A DNA stretch of 64,000 nucleotides from Luteimonas_C sp035250245. Lineage in GTDB: Bacteria; Pseudomonadota; Gammaproteobacteria; Xanthomonadales; Xanthomonadaceae. Shown here piece after piece: positions 50,278-59,733 of this stretch; position 1 is the first letter of the stretch; each line of letters opens with the position of its first letter. Below the pieces are notes generated by a model, which had not been told where the DNA came from, did not search any database, and worked only from the letters and a program-made list of their open reading frames with translations. Both the position numbers and the translations under genes were made by a program. Location: contig DATFFH010000031.1 in NCBI GenBank assembly GCA_035250245.1, forward strand, positions 57,380-121,379, written 5' to 3'.

Positions 50278-51312
50278 ATGAACCCATCGACCCACCAGCT
50301 GCACGATGCTCTGGCCGACACGAATGTCTCGTCGTCTCCGGCCGATACCCGGACGACGGCCGCCAATGCCGATGCGCCCGATCTCTATCCGCCGATCGAA
50401 CCTTATGCCACCGGCGTACTGCCGCTGAGCGACGGCTACACCATGCCCTACGAGCTTTGCGGCAATCCGGACGGCCTGCCGGCCGTCGTTTTCCACGGCG
50501 GGCCGGGAGCGGGATGCACGGCCACGCATCGCCGTTATTTCGATCCGCAACGCTACAAGATCGTGCTGTTCGACCAGCGCGGCGCCGGGCGCTCCACGCC
50601 TTACGCCGGCATCGCGCACAACACGACGCCCAAGCTGGTGGAGGACATCGAGCTGCTGCGCGCGCATTTGGGCATCGAACGCTGGGTGGTGTTCGGCGGA
50701 TCGTGGGGTTCCACCTTGGGGCTGGCCTATGCCGGCGCGCATCCGCAAGCTTGCCTGGCGTTGATCCTACGCGGCATCTGGCTGTGCCGTCCCGAAGACG
50801 AAACCTGGTGGTTCGACGGCATCCGCACTTTCTTCCCCGAATATTGGCGCGACTTCGCAGCGCACATCCCGGAAGAGGAACGCAGCGATCTGCTCGGCGC
50901 TTATCTGCGCCGACTCACCGATCCGGACCCGGACATCCACTTGGCCGCGGCGAAGGCATGGGATGTCTACGAAACCCGTTGCTCGACGCTGCTGCCGCCC
51001 GATCCGTCGGAGTTGGCCGAGCCGCCGCGCTTGTCGATGGCCCGGATCGAGGCGTACTACATGCGCCACGCCATCTTCATGGGCGAGGGCGAACTGCTCG
51101 CCTCGGTGCCGCGGTTCCGTCATGTGCCCGGCATCATCGTGCACGGACGCTACGACATGCTGTGCCCGGTGGACGCCGCGCTCGCGCTGGCCCAGGCTTG
51201 GCCCGAGGCGCAACTGGAAATCGTGCCCGACGCGGGCCACTCGGCCATGGAGCCTGGCATCCGCAGCCGCCTGGTCGCCGCCACCGACCGGTTTCGCCGC
51301 CTGGCCGATTGA
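50278..51312 (+). CDS. pip: Proline iminopeptidase (prolyl aminopeptidase)
   Basis: A 344-residue alpha/beta hydrolase with the S33 signatures: FHGGPGAGC (oxyanion region), FDQRGAGRSTPYA, and FGGSWGSTLGLAYA with the nucleophile Ser in GGSWGS. The Asp in HGRYDMLCP and the His in DAGHSAMEPG complete the triad. It removes N-terminal proline from peptides. GGAGGAAG precedes the ATG. The first 35 residues are Ala/Thr-rich and may be poorly structured. It follows a PLP enzyme under an Lrp-type regulator. Confidence 0.92.
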   Translation: MNPSTHQLHDALADTNVSSSPADTRTTAANADAPDLYPPIEPYATGVLPLSDGYTMPYELCGNPDGLPAVVFHGGPGAGCTATHRRYFDPQRYKIVLFDQRGAGRSTPYAGIAHNTTPKLVEDIELLRAHLGIERWVVFGGSWGSTLGLAYAGAHPQACLALILRGIWLCRPEDETWWFDGIRTFFPEYWRDFAAHIPEEERSDLLGAYLRRLTDPDPDIHLAAAKAWDVYETRCSTLLPPDPSELAEPPRLSMARIEAYYMRHAIFMGEGELLASVPRFRHVPGIIVHGRYDMLCPVDAALALAQAWPEAQLEIVPDAGHSAMEPGIRSRLVAATDRFRRLAD

Positions 51313-51373
51313 AGCCTCGGCGAAGAACGGCGCCGACACATCGCGGACTTCGGCGTGGAGTAGTGTATGGGGC

Positions 51374-51928
51374 ATGTCCGCCGAAGCGCCCATGCCCGTT
51401 GCCGTCACCCTGCGCCCGCTCGAACGCAGCGATCTGCATTTCGTCCATCTGCTGAACAACAACCGCAGCGTGATGGGTTATTGGTTCGAGGAGCCTTACG
51501 AGTCCTTCGTCGAACTGGAACAGCTGTACAGCAAGCACATCCATGATCAGAGCGAGCGCCGCTTCATCGTCGAGGACGGCGGCGGCGAACCGGTGGGGCT
51601 GGTCGAGCTGGTGGAGATCGACCATCTGCACCGCCGCGCCGAATTCCTGATCATGATCGCGCCCGAGCGCCAGGGCCGCGGCTACGCCCGCGCAGCGACG
51701 CGGCTGGCGATCAGCTACGCCTTCCGCGTGCTCAATCTGTACAAGCTCTATCTGCTGGTCGACGTCGACAACACCCGCGCCATCCGCATCTACGAAGGCT
51801 GCGGCTTCCAACGCGAAGGCGTGCTGGTGGACGAATTCTTCAGCGACGGCCGCTATCGCAGTGTGATCCGCATGTGCCTGTTCCAGCACCAGGCGCTGGG
51901 CCAGGAGCAGGTGAGGCGGGACGCCTGA
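51374..51928 (+). CDS. speG: Spermidine N1-acetyltransferase SpeG
   Basis: A 184-residue GNAT enzyme closely resembling E. coli SpeG over its entire length: LRPLERSDL, VMGYWFEEPYESFVEL, KHIHDQSERRFIVE, LVEIDHLHRRAEF, the acetyl-CoA loop RQGRGYARAA, and LNLYKLYLLVDVDN. It acetylates spermidine and spermine, relieving polyamine toxicity. The ATG at 51374 is used; one at 51392 is possible. It is probably a separate unit behind the pip gene, 61 bases away. Confidence 0.93.
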   Translation: MSAEAPMPVAVTLRPLERSDLHFVHLLNNNRSVMGYWFEEPYESFVELEQLYSKHIHDQSERRFIVEDGGGEPVGLVELVEIDHLHRRAEFLIMIAPERQGRGYARAATRLAISYAFRVLNLYKLYLLVDVDNTRAIRIYEGCGFQREGVLVDEFFSDGRYRSVIRMCLFQHQALGQEQVRRDA

Positions 51929-52071
51929 GCTGGCCCTGGTGCCGGCGGCTCTGGACGGCGCAATTCGGTCCGGCGTAGATTGTGACGGTGCCTGTTGGGG
52001 TAAGGGCGCCGTCTCTAGGGGGAGAGGCGACCTGTGGGACCTGGCGTCCACCGATCGCTGAAGAGGGCTGA

Positions 52072-54099
52072 ATGAGCGCACCCGAGCCAATGGCTTCGCT
52101 TGAGACCGCGCTCGCCCACGCTTCCCGACTGCTCGCTACCGACCCGGCCCTGGCCGGCGAACAGGCCGGCGAAATCCTGAAAGTCGCAGCCGGCCACCCC
52201 GTAGCCCGGTTGCTGCTTGGCGCCTCGCGCTCGGCCTTGGGCGATACCGAAAACGCGATCGATATCCTGGACCCGCTGGCGCGCGAGCAGCCGCGTTCGG
52301 CGATGACCCAGTTCGAACTGGGCATGGCGCTGGGCCGTGCCGGACGCGGCGACGAAGCGATCGGGGCCTTGAAGCGCGCCGTCGGGTTGAAACCGGAGCT
52401 GCCTCAGGCTTGGCGCGCGCTGGGCGATCTATTGTTCGCCGGCGGCGACACGCAAGGCGCCGACGATGCCTACGCCCGCCATGTCCGCTATTCGACCCGC
52501 GACCCGGGCCTGCTCGCCGCCGCCACCGCGCTGTGCGAGAACCGGATCCCCGAGGCCGAAGCGCTGCTGCGCGAGCATTTGAAGCAAGCGCCGACCGACG
52601 TGGCCGCGATCCGCATGCTGGCCGAGATCGCCGCTCGCCTGGGTCGCGACGACGATGCCGAGCATCTGCTCGCGCGTTGCCTGGAATTGGCGCCGAGCTT
52701 CGACGCCGCTCGGCAGAACTATGCGCTGGTGCTGAACCGCGCCAACAAGCACGCCGAGGCGTTGGCCGAAATCGACGCGTTGCTGGGCAAGGATCCGGCG
52801 CATCCCGGCTATCGCAATCTGAAGGCGGTGATCCTGTGCCGGGTGGGCGATTACGAACCGGCGATCGAACTCTACGACGGCGTGCTGACCGAGTATCCGC
52901 GCAACGCCAAGATCTGGATGAGCTACGGCCATGCGCTGAAGACCGCCGGCCGCCGCGAGCGTGCGATCCGCGCCTATCGTCGCAGCATCGAACTGGATCC
53001 CGGTTTCGGCGAAGCGTATTGGAGCTTGGCCAACCTGAAGACGTTTCGCTTCGATTCGCAGGATTTGGCCGCGATGCGCCGCCAATTGGAGCGCGCCGAC
53101 CTCGATGACGAACATCGCCTGCACTTCGAATTCGCGCTGGGCAAGGCGCTGGAAGACGCGGCCGAATACGCCGAATCTTTCGCGCATTACCAAAACGGCA
53201 ATGCACTGCGGCTGGAGCGCGTGCCTTACAGCGCCGACGACCATTCCGCCCGCGTGCGTCGCTCGAAAGCGCTGTACACGCGCGGTTTCTTCCGCGAACG
53301 CGAGGGTTGGGGCGCGAAGGCGTCCGACCCGATCTTCATCGTCGGCCTGCCGCGCGCCGGCTCGACCCTGATCGAGCAGATCCTGTCCAGCCATTCGGCC
53401 GTCGAAGGCACGATGGAGTTGCCGGAGATCCTGTCGCTGACCCGAGAATTGCGCAAGCGCACCGCGACGCCGCGCAGCACCGCCTACCACGAGGTGCTGG
53501 CCGAGCTCACGGCCGAGGAATTGCGCGAACTGGGCGAGCGTTATATGGAGCGCACCCGCATCCACCGCAAGCGCGGCGCGCCGTTCTTCATCGACAAGAT
53601 GCCGAACAATTTCGCGCACCTGGGCCTGATCCATCTGGCGTTGCCGAACGCGCGCATCGTCGATGCGCGGCGGCATCCGCTGGCCTGCGGGTTTTCCGGC
53701 TTCAAGCAGCATTTCGCTCGCGGCCAAAGTTTCACCTACGGCCTGGACGACATCGGCCGCTATTACCGCGATTACGTGGACCTGATGGCGCATTTCGACG
53801 CGGTGCTGCCGGGCCGCGTGCATCGGGTGATCTACGAAAACATGGTCGAAGATACCGAAGCCGAAGTGCGCCGGCTGCTGGACTACTGCGGATTGCCGTT
53901 CGAGGCGCAATGCCTGCGCTTCTTCGAGAACGAGCGCCCAGTGCGCACTGCCAGTTCCGAGCAGGTGCGCCAACCGATCTACCGCGAAGGCGTCGACCAT
54001 TGGCGCCATTACGAATCCTGGCTAGGGCCGCTGAAACAAGCGCTAGGTCCCGTGCTGGATGTTTATCCGTCCGTACCCCGAGAGCTGCAAGCCACATAA
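52072..54099 (+). CDS. TPR-repeat sulfotransferase
   Basis: A 675-residue protein. Residues 10-340 comprise about nine TPR repeats (for example ELGMALGRAGRGDEAIGALKRAVGLKP and AIRAYRRSIELDPGFGEAYW). A sulfotransferase domain of about 250 residues follows, with the PAPS-binding loop GLPRAGSTLIEQILSSH (about 424-440) and a later RRHPLACGFSGFKQHF region matching the 3'-phosphate-binding block. Acceptor unknown; such fusion proteins are common in Xanthomonads and Caulobacterales, often next to TonB-dependent receptors. The receptor gene follows 34 bases later. Confidence 0.9.
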   Translation: MSAPEPMASLETALAHASRLLATDPALAGEQAGEILKVAAGHPVARLLLGASRSALGDTENAIDILDPLAREQPRSAMTQFELGMALGRAGRGDEAIGALKRAVGLKPELPQAWRALGDLLFAGGDTQGADDAYARHVRYSTRDPGLLAAATALCENRIPEAEALLREHLKQAPTDVAAIRMLAEIAARLGRDDDAEHLLARCLELAPSFDAARQNYALVLNRANKHAEALAEIDALLGKDPAHPGYRNLKAVILCRVGDYEPAIELYDGVLTEYPRNAKIWMSYGHALKTAGRRERAIRAYRRSIELDPGFGEAYWSLANLKTFRFDSQDLAAMRRQLERADLDDEHRLHFEFALGKALEDAAEYAESFAHYQNGNALRLERVPYSADDHSARVRRSKALYTRGFFREREGWGAKASDPIFIVGLPRAGSTLIEQILSSHSAVEGTMELPEILSLTRELRKRTATPRSTAYHEVLAELTAEELRELGERYMERTRIHRKRGAPFFIDKMPNNFAHLGLIHLALPNARIVDARRHPLACGFSGFKQHFARGQSFTYGLDDIGRYYRDYVDLMAHFDAVLPGRVHRVIYENMVEDTEAEVRRLLDYCGLPFEAQCLRFFENERPVRTASSEQVRQPIYREGVDHWRHYESWLGPLKQALGPVLDVYPSVPRELQAT

Positions 54100-54133
54100 C
54101 CAGAAGTCCTAGGCATCCACCGAGGAGACCAGC

Positions 54134-56638
54134 GTGCGAGACATCAGAAGAAGAACGAGCAGGCGGATCGATCCCAAGACGTTGCACCGATTGCCCTTGG
54201 CGGCTGCGATCTGCATGGCCTGCGCACCGGTTTGGGCGCAAGACAGCCAGACCCAGACGCAGCCTGCGCCGGCCACGCCGGAAACCCGTGCGAGAACGTT
54301 GGACACGGTGACGGTGACCGCGCAGAAACGCGTGGAGAACCTGCAGAAGGTGCCGATCAGCATCCAGGCGATCGGCAATGCGCAACTGGAGCAGCAGCAA
54401 GTCGCCGACTTCGACGATTACGCGAAGATGATCCCCAGCCTGTCCTACGGCACCGCTGGCGGCGGTGTGTTCTCGGGCCCGGGCTTCGTGCAGGTGTACA
54501 TGCGCGGCGTGGCCAGCGGCGGCGACGGCAACCATTCCGGTTCCAAGCCGAGCGTGGGCATGTACCTGGACGAGCAGCCGATCACCACCAACCAGGGCGC
54601 GCTCGATATCCACATGTACGACATCGAGCGCGTGGAAGCGCTCGCCGGCCCGCAAGGCACGCTGTACGGCGCCAGTTCGCAGGCCGGCACGGTCAAGATC
54701 ATCACCAACAAGCCGGATCCTTCCGGTTTCGCGGCCGGTTATGGCATCGAAGGCACGTCGATCAAGGACGGCGGCATCGGCCACATCTTCGAGGGCTTCG
54801 CCAACCTGCCGATCAGCAGCAACGCGGCGGTGCGCCTGGTCGGCTGGCAGAAGTACGACGCCGGCTACGTCGACAACGTGCGCGGCACGCGCACGTTCCC
54901 GACGTCGGGCATCACCATCGACAACGCCAACCGCGCCGACGACGACTACAACGACGCCGAAACCATGGGCGCGCGCGCCGCGCTGAAGGTCGACTTGAAC
55001 GAGAACTGGTCGATCATGCCGCAGATCATGGGCCAGAAGATGGTCGCCAGCGGCAGCACCGGCTACGACCCCAGCGTCGGCGATATGAAGGTGAAGCACT
55101 TCTACAATGAATCGTCGAAAGACCGCTGGGGCCAGGCCGCGCTGACCGTGGAAGGCAAGATCGGCAACTTCGATCTGGTCTACGCCTTTTCGCGGCTGAC
55201 CCGCAATGTCGATTCGGAATCCGACTACAACGACTACGGTTTCTGGTACGACACGCTGGCCGGTTACGGCGCTTACTTCTACAACGACGCCGGCGAACTC
55301 ATCAATCCGTCGCAGTACATCCAGGCGACCGATGGCTATCGCATGACCAGCCACGAATTGCGGCTGACCTCGCCGGCGGAAAATAGGTTGCGCCTGGTGG
55401 CGGGCGTATTCTGGCAGGAGCAGAAGCACGACATCCACCAGCGCTATCGCGTCGACGACCTGGCTTCGCTCCTGTCGGTGTCCGGTTACGAGGACACCAT
55501 CTGGCTGACCGAACAGGACCGCAAGGACCGCGATGAAGCCGTATTCGGCGAACTCACCTTCGACATCACAGACAAGCTTTCGATCACCGGCGGCGGGCGC
55601 TGGTTCCGCGCCAACAACAGCTTGCGCGGCTATTTCGGTTTCGCCGAAGGCTATTCCTCGCAAGGTTCGGTGGATCCGGCATTCCGTTACGGCGAGGCGG
55701 GCTGCCGCGCGCGTTACGGCGACCCGGAAAACTGGGTGAAGTACGAGGGCGCGCCCTGCGAGAACTTCAACAAGCAGGTGAAGGAGGACGGCTCGCTTGG
55801 CCGCTTCAACATCACTTACGACATCAGCGACACCAAGTTGATCTATGCGACCTGGTCGGAAGGTTATCGCCCTGGCGGCATCAACCGCCGCGGCACGCTG
55901 CCGCCGTATCTGTCCGACTTCCTCACCAACTACGAAGTCGGTTGGAAGACTACTTGGGCGGACAATCGGTTGTCCTTCAACGGCGCGATCTTCCGCGAGG
56001 ATTGGGAGGATTTCCAATTCTCCTATCTCGGCCAGAACGGCCTCACCGAAATCCGCAACGCGGGCCAGGCGCGCATCGACGGCATCGAAGTCGATCTGAA
56101 TTGGGCGGTGAACTACAACCTCACCCTCACCGGCGGTTTCGCCTGGTACGACGCCAAGCTCACCGAAACCTACTGCGGCTTCACCGATTTGTCCGGTAAC
56201 GCGATCAGCGTGTGTCCGCCGGGCACGATCAATCCGCAGACCGGCGATCCGGTGGACGGGCCGCAGGCGGAATCGGGCACGCGCTTGCCGTTGACGCCGG
56301 AATTCAAGGGCAGCCTGATTGGCCGCTATACCTGGGATGCGGGCCAGTACGAGCCTTATTTCCAGGCATCGGTTTTCCACCAAGGCGATCGCATCACCGA
56401 TTTCCGCACCGCCGAACATGCGCTGATGGGGGATCTGGACGCTTACACCACGGTCGATCTGTCGGGTGGCGTGAAGCGCGGCAGCTGGTCGTTGGATGTC
56501 TTCATCAAGAACGTCTTCGACAAGCGCACCGAACTGACCCGGTTCGCGCAATGCGCGACGCTGACTTGCGGCAACCAGCCGTATACGGTCAGCACGCCGC
56601 CGCGGACGATCGGGGTGAGGTTCTCGCGGGAGTTCTGA
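54134..56638 (+). CDS. TonB-dependent outer-membrane receptor
   Basis: An 834-residue receptor starting at GTG with GAGGAG in front. It has a signal peptide (cleavage after VWA, about residue 35), a TonB-box-like LDTVTVTAQKR (about 56), a plug domain (VPISIQAIGNAQL, GTLYGASSQAGTVKIIT, typical of the family) and a beta barrel ending in aromatic VRFSREF. Substrate unknown. It follows the TPR-sulfotransferase gene by 34 bases, a pairing seen in related bacteria. A strong terminator lies 17 bases beyond the stop. Confidence 0.93.
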   Translation: MRDIRRRTSRRIDPKTLHRLPLAAAICMACAPVWAQDSQTQTQPAPATPETRARTLDTVTVTAQKRVENLQKVPISIQAIGNAQLEQQQVADFDDYAKMIPSLSYGTAGGGVFSGPGFVQVYMRGVASGGDGNHSGSKPSVGMYLDEQPITTNQGALDIHMYDIERVEALAGPQGTLYGASSQAGTVKIITNKPDPSGFAAGYGIEGTSIKDGGIGHIFEGFANLPISSNAAVRLVGWQKYDAGYVDNVRGTRTFPTSGITIDNANRADDDYNDAETMGARAALKVDLNENWSIMPQIMGQKMVASGSTGYDPSVGDMKVKHFYNESSKDRWGQAALTVEGKIGNFDLVYAFSRLTRNVDSESDYNDYGFWYDTLAGYGAYFYNDAGELINPSQYIQATDGYRMTSHELRLTSPAENRLRLVAGVFWQEQKHDIHQRYRVDDLASLLSVSGYEDTIWLTEQDRKDRDEAVFGELTFDITDKLSITGGGRWFRANNSLRGYFGFAEGYSSQGSVDPAFRYGEAGCRARYGDPENWVKYEGAPCENFNKQVKEDGSLGRFNITYDISDTKLIYATWSEGYRPGGINRRGTLPPYLSDFLTNYEVGWKTTWADNRLSFNGAIFREDWEDFQFSYLGQNGLTEIRNAGQARIDGIEVDLNWAVNYNLTLTGGFAWYDAKLTETYCGFTDLSGNAISVCPPGTINPQTGDPVDGPQAESGTRLPLTPEFKGSLIGRYTWDAGQYEPYFQASVFHQGDRITDFRTAEHALMGDLDAYTTVDLSGGVKRGSWSLDVFIKNVFDKRTELTRFAQCATLTCGNQPYTVSTPPRTIGVRFSREF

Positions 56639-56655
56639 CGGCAGACCGGAACGCA

Positions 56656-56685
56656 GAGGGCCGCATCCCGGCGGCCCTCTTTTTT
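56656..56685 (+). terminator. Intrinsic terminator of the sulfotransferase-receptor operon
   Basis: A perfect 9-base GC-rich stem (GAGGGCCGC/GCGGCCCTC) with a 6-base loop, followed by six T residues. It lies 17 bases beyond the receptor stop. Confidence 0.9.
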
Positions 56686-56770
56686 GTAGAGTCGAGCCTT
56701 GCTCGACTGCTTTTCGTCACGATCCCCGGGATTCTGCGGAAAAAGCAGTCGAGCAAGGCTCGACTCTACA
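56685..56770. repeat. SMAG/REP-type inverted pair, GTAGAGTCGAGC family
   Basis: The inverted GTAGAGTCGAGCCTTGCTCGACT pair directly follows the terminator T-run, between the receptor and the convergent cyclophilin gene. Confidence 0.85.
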
Positions 56771-56779
56771 AGAGCGGTG

Positions 56780-57694
56780 TTATTTCGCTGGCCGCACCGG
56801 CAACGGCACATTGCACAAGTCGATATGCCCGGCCGGATGCTTGTACCACTCGTCGCGGCGATTGCGGCGCGCTTCGGTCGCTTCCTTGAAAGCGTCGCTA
56901 TCGGTCTTGAGCAATTGGAGCGGTGCGCGCTCGGCCTCCGGCACTTCGGAGGCCAGCATGATCGACACGATCGGCACGCGCTGCGCCTCCTTTTCGTAGA
57001 ACCCCATCGGTTCGGGACCGCGCGGGATCACGCTCAGCAATTCCATGCCTTGCACGACGCGGCCGACCACGGTGATATTGCGATCCAGCGCGCGCGGCGA
57101 TTGGCCGGTGGCGACGTAGAGCTCGGTGCCGTTGCTGCTGTCCGCGGCCACGTCGCGGCCGGCGCCGAGCGTGCCGTAGCAATGCGCCAGCCAAGTCTTG
57201 CCGTCTTTCGGATCGCGGCCTGCGGGAAATCCCTGCGAAAACCCGACTTGCGGCGCCCAGCCGTCGCTGTCGGGCAGGGCATCGAAAGTTAGCCCGGCGC
57301 TGGCGCGTTCGAACTCGGCGGGCAGCTTCGCTTTCGTGCCCGCGGAGAGCGGCTTGCGCTGCTTTTCGTCCTCGGCCGGATCGCCGAACTGGACGACGAA
57401 ATTGTCTTGCGAGCGATAGATGCTGAGCCCGTTCCAATAGCCGCCGCGGGCCAAGGCCTTGATGTTGGCGACATGCTCGGGCGCGAAATCCGGAGCCAAT
57501 TCGATGATCACGCGGCCGGATTTCAGGTCCATGTACAAGGTGTTCGCCGGGTCGAGCGTGCGCCAGGCCGACGCGGGCGCGGCGTCGACGATCTCCTTGG
57601 CCGATTTCACCTTCGGCTTCTCCTCCTTTTGCTGCGCTTGCAGCATCGGTGCGAAAGCAAGCAGCAACGCGGCGGTCAGCAAGGTCTTGCGCAT
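56780..57694 (-). CDS. Exported cyclophilin-type peptidyl-prolyl isomerase
   Basis: A 304-residue protein with signal peptide (cleavage after LQA, about residue 19) and a cyclophilin domain: VIIELAPDFAPEHVANIKALARGGYWNGLSIYR, NFVVQFGDPAED, and VGRVVQGMELLSVI. It should catalyse proline isomerisation in the periplasm. It carries insertions and a charged C-terminal extension of about 50 residues beyond the usual fold. GGAGGACG precedes the ATG at 57694; the longer frame upstream lacks a signal peptide. It is a single gene. Confidence 0.9.
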   Translation of the reverse strand: MRKTLLTAALLLAFAPMLQAQQKEEKPKVKSAKEIVDAAPASAWRTLDPANTLYMDLKSGRVIIELAPDFAPEHVANIKALARGGYWNGLSIYRSQDNFVVQFGDPAEDEKQRKPLSAGTKAKLPAEFERASAGLTFDALPDSDGWAPQVGFSQGFPAGRDPKDGKTWLAHCYGTLGAGRDVAADSSNGTELYVATGQSPRALDRNITVVGRVVQGMELLSVIPRGPEPMGFYEKEAQRVPIVSIMLASEVPEAERAPLQLLKTDSDAFKEATEARRNRRDEWYKHPAGHIDLCNVPLPVRPAK

Positions 57695-57820
57695 GACGTC
57701 CTCCCGGAATGTCGGGCGAGTGTACTGGCCGCGACGCCGGTTCGGGAATCTTGGCCACAGAATCCCAACTTTCAGGGGTTGGCAGCGGTCCGATGGCTGC
57801 GACAATGGGGCCTCGGACTT

Positions 57821-57887
57821 TGTAGAGTCGAGCCTGCTCGACTGCTTTCGTCAAGATCAAGAGCAGTCGAGCAGGCTCGACTCTACA
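57821..57887. repeat. SMAG/REP-type inverted pair, GTAGAGTCGAGC family
   Basis: A compact inverted GTAGAGTCGAGC pair with a short GTCAAGATCAA middle, in the divergent region between the cyclophilin and ABC transporter genes. Confidence 0.85.
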
Positions 57888-57921
57888 GGTCGCAGCACCG
57901 ACGAAGCCGCCAGGAGACGCC

Positions 57922-58866
57922 GTGCAATCCCCCGTCATTTCGATCAAGAACCTCAGCAAGACCTATAAATCCGGCTTCCACGCGCTGAAGAACGTGAGCC
58001 TGGACATCCGCCGCGGCGAGATCTTCGCGCTGCTCGGCCCGAACGGCGCCGGCAAGACTACGCTGATCAGCATCGTCTGCGGCATCGTCAACGCCAGCGA
58101 AGGTAGCGTCGTCGCCGACGGCCACGACATCGCCGCCGAATACCGCGCCGCTCGCTCAAAGATCGGGCTGGTGCCGCAGGAATTGTCCACCGACGCGTTC
58201 GAAAGCGTCTGGGCCACGGTCACTTTCAGCCGCGGACTGTTCGGCAAGCCTCCCAACCCCGCCTATCTGGAAAAGGTGCTGCGCGACCTGTCGCTGTGGG
58301 AAAAGAAGGACAGCAAGATCATGGCGCTTTCGGGCGGCATGAAGCGACGCGTGCTGATCGCCAAGGCCTTGTCGCACGAGCCGCAGATCCTGTTCCTGGA
58401 CGAACCCACCGCCGGCGTCGATGTCGAACTACGCCACGACATGTGGGAGATGGTGCGTAAGCTGCGCGAGAACGGCACCACCATCATCCTGACCACGCAC
58501 TACATCGAAGAGGCCGAAGAAATGGCCGACCGGATCGGCGTGATCAACAAAGGCGAGCTGATCCTGGTCGAGGAGAAACGCACGCTGATGCGCAAGCTCG
58601 GCAAGAAGCAGCTGACCGTGACCTTGCAGAATCCGCTGGAGCGCGTGCCGGACGCGATGACCGATTTGCCGCTCGAACTGGCCGAAAACGGCCACGCCCT
58701 GGTCTACACCTTCGATACGCAGCAGGAGGAAACCGGCATCGCCTCGCTGCTCAAGCGTCTGGGCGACCAGGGCATCGATTTCAAGGACTTGCATTCCAGC
58801 GAGAGCTCGCTGGAGGACATCTTCGTCAGCCTGGTGCGCAACGGCCGCGAAGGAGTTACGGCATGA
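57922..58866 (+). CDS. ABC-2 exporter ATP-binding protein (YadG-like)
   Basis: A 314-residue ATPase starting at GTG with CAGGAGA in front. Walker A GPNGAGKTT (about 39-47), Q loop, signature LSGGMKRR, Walker B ILFLDEPTAGVD and a switch His in TTHYIEEAE are all present. A 90-residue C-terminal extension follows. With the adjacent permease (ATGA overlap) it forms a two-gene ABC-2-type exporter resembling E. coli YadGH and DrrAB. Cargo unknown. Confidence 0.93.
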   Translation: MQSPVISIKNLSKTYKSGFHALKNVSLDIRRGEIFALLGPNGAGKTTLISIVCGIVNASEGSVVADGHDIAAEYRAARSKIGLVPQELSTDAFESVWATVTFSRGLFGKPPNPAYLEKVLRDLSLWEKKDSKIMALSGGMKRRVLIAKALSHEPQILFLDEPTAGVDVELRHDMWEMVRKLRENGTTIILTTHYIEEAEEMADRIGVINKGELILVEEKRTLMRKLGKKQLTVTLQNPLERVPDAMTDLPLELAENGHALVYTFDTQQEETGIASLLKRLGDQGIDFKDLHSSESSLEDIFVSLVRNGREGVTA

Positions 58867-59624
58867 ACCTGCACGCGATCCGCGCGATCTACAAGTTCGA
58901 GATGGCGCGCACGTTCCGCACCATCACCCAGAGCATCGCCTCGCCGGTGCTGTCGACCTCGCTGTATTTTGTGGTATTCGGCGCGGCGATCGGTTCGCGG
59001 ATGGGCGATATCGACGGGGTCGGCTACGGCGCCTTCATCATCCCGGGTCTTATCATGCTGACCCTGCTCAACGAGAGCATCTCCAACGCCTCATTCGGCA
59101 TCTACATGCCGAAATGGGCGGGCACCATCTTCGAGTTGTTGTCGGCGCCGGTGTCCTACATCGAAGCGGTGATCGGCTACGTGGGCGCGGCGGCGACCAA
59201 GTCGGTGATGCTGGGGATATTGATCCTGGTCACGGCGCGGTTCTTTGTTGATTACGAAATCGCGCATCCGTTCTGGATGATCTGCTTCCTGTTCCTGACC
59301 GCGATCACCTTCAGCCTGTTCGGCTTCATCATCGGCCTGTGGGCGGACGACTTCCAGAAATTGCAGGTGATCCCGTTGATGATCGTGACGCCGCTGACCT
59401 TCCTGGGCGGCGCGTTCTATTCGATCAAGATGCTGCCGCCTATTTGGCAGAAGATCACGCTGTTCAACCCGGTGGTGTACCTGATCAGCGGATTCCGCTG
59501 GAGCTTCTACGGCAATGCGGACGTGGATGTCCGGATCAGCGCGGCGGCGATCGTCGGTTTTCTGGCGCTGTGCCTGTTCGTGGTGTGGTGGATCTTCAAG
59601 ACCGGGTACAAGCTGCGCAACTGA
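58863..59624 (+). CDS. ABC-2 type transporter permease (YadH-like)
   Basis: A 253-residue permease with six helices. The family pattern is seen in SPVLSTSLYFVVFGAAIGSRM, GAFIIPGLIMLTLLNESISNAS, SAPVSYIEAVIGYV and LTFLGGAFYSIKMLPPIWQKI. Its ATG overlaps the stop of the ATPase gene (ATGA). The pair makes a complete dimer of dimers for export of an unknown substrate. A repeat pair ends the operon. Confidence 0.92.
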   Translation: MNLHAIRAIYKFEMARTFRTITQSIASPVLSTSLYFVVFGAAIGSRMGDIDGVGYGAFIIPGLIMLTLLNESISNASFGIYMPKWAGTIFELLSAPVSYIEAVIGYVGAAATKSVMLGILILVTARFFVDYEIAHPFWMICFLFLTAITFSLFGFIIGLWADDFQKLQVIPLMIVTPLTFLGGAFYSIKMLPPIWQKITLFNPVVYLISGFRWSFYGNADVDVRISAAAIVGFLALCLFVVWWIFKTGYKLRN

Positions 59625-59637
59625 CAAAAATCTTGCC

Positions 59638-59726
59638 GTAGCCCGAGTGGAGCGAAGCGATACCCGGGGCTTTTACCCTCACTCATCGATGGCTTCCCGG
59701 GTATCGCTTCGCTCCACCCGGGCTAC
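59638..59726. repeat. SMAG-type inverted pair, GTAGCCCG family
   Basis: GTAGCCCGAGTGGAGCGAAGCGATACCCGGG and its near-complement CCCGGGTATCGCTTCGCTCCACCCGGGCTAC, separated by about 27 bases, between the convergent permease and PHA depolymerase genes. A relative lies at 62510-62600. Confidence 0.85.
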
Positions 59727-59733
59727 GAAGCCG

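Noticed and set aside
53732..56551. A 939-codon minus-strand frame opposite the TonB receptor.
   Set aside because: It is an antisense shadow; the plus-strand frame has signal peptide, plug and barrel motifs and a terminator.
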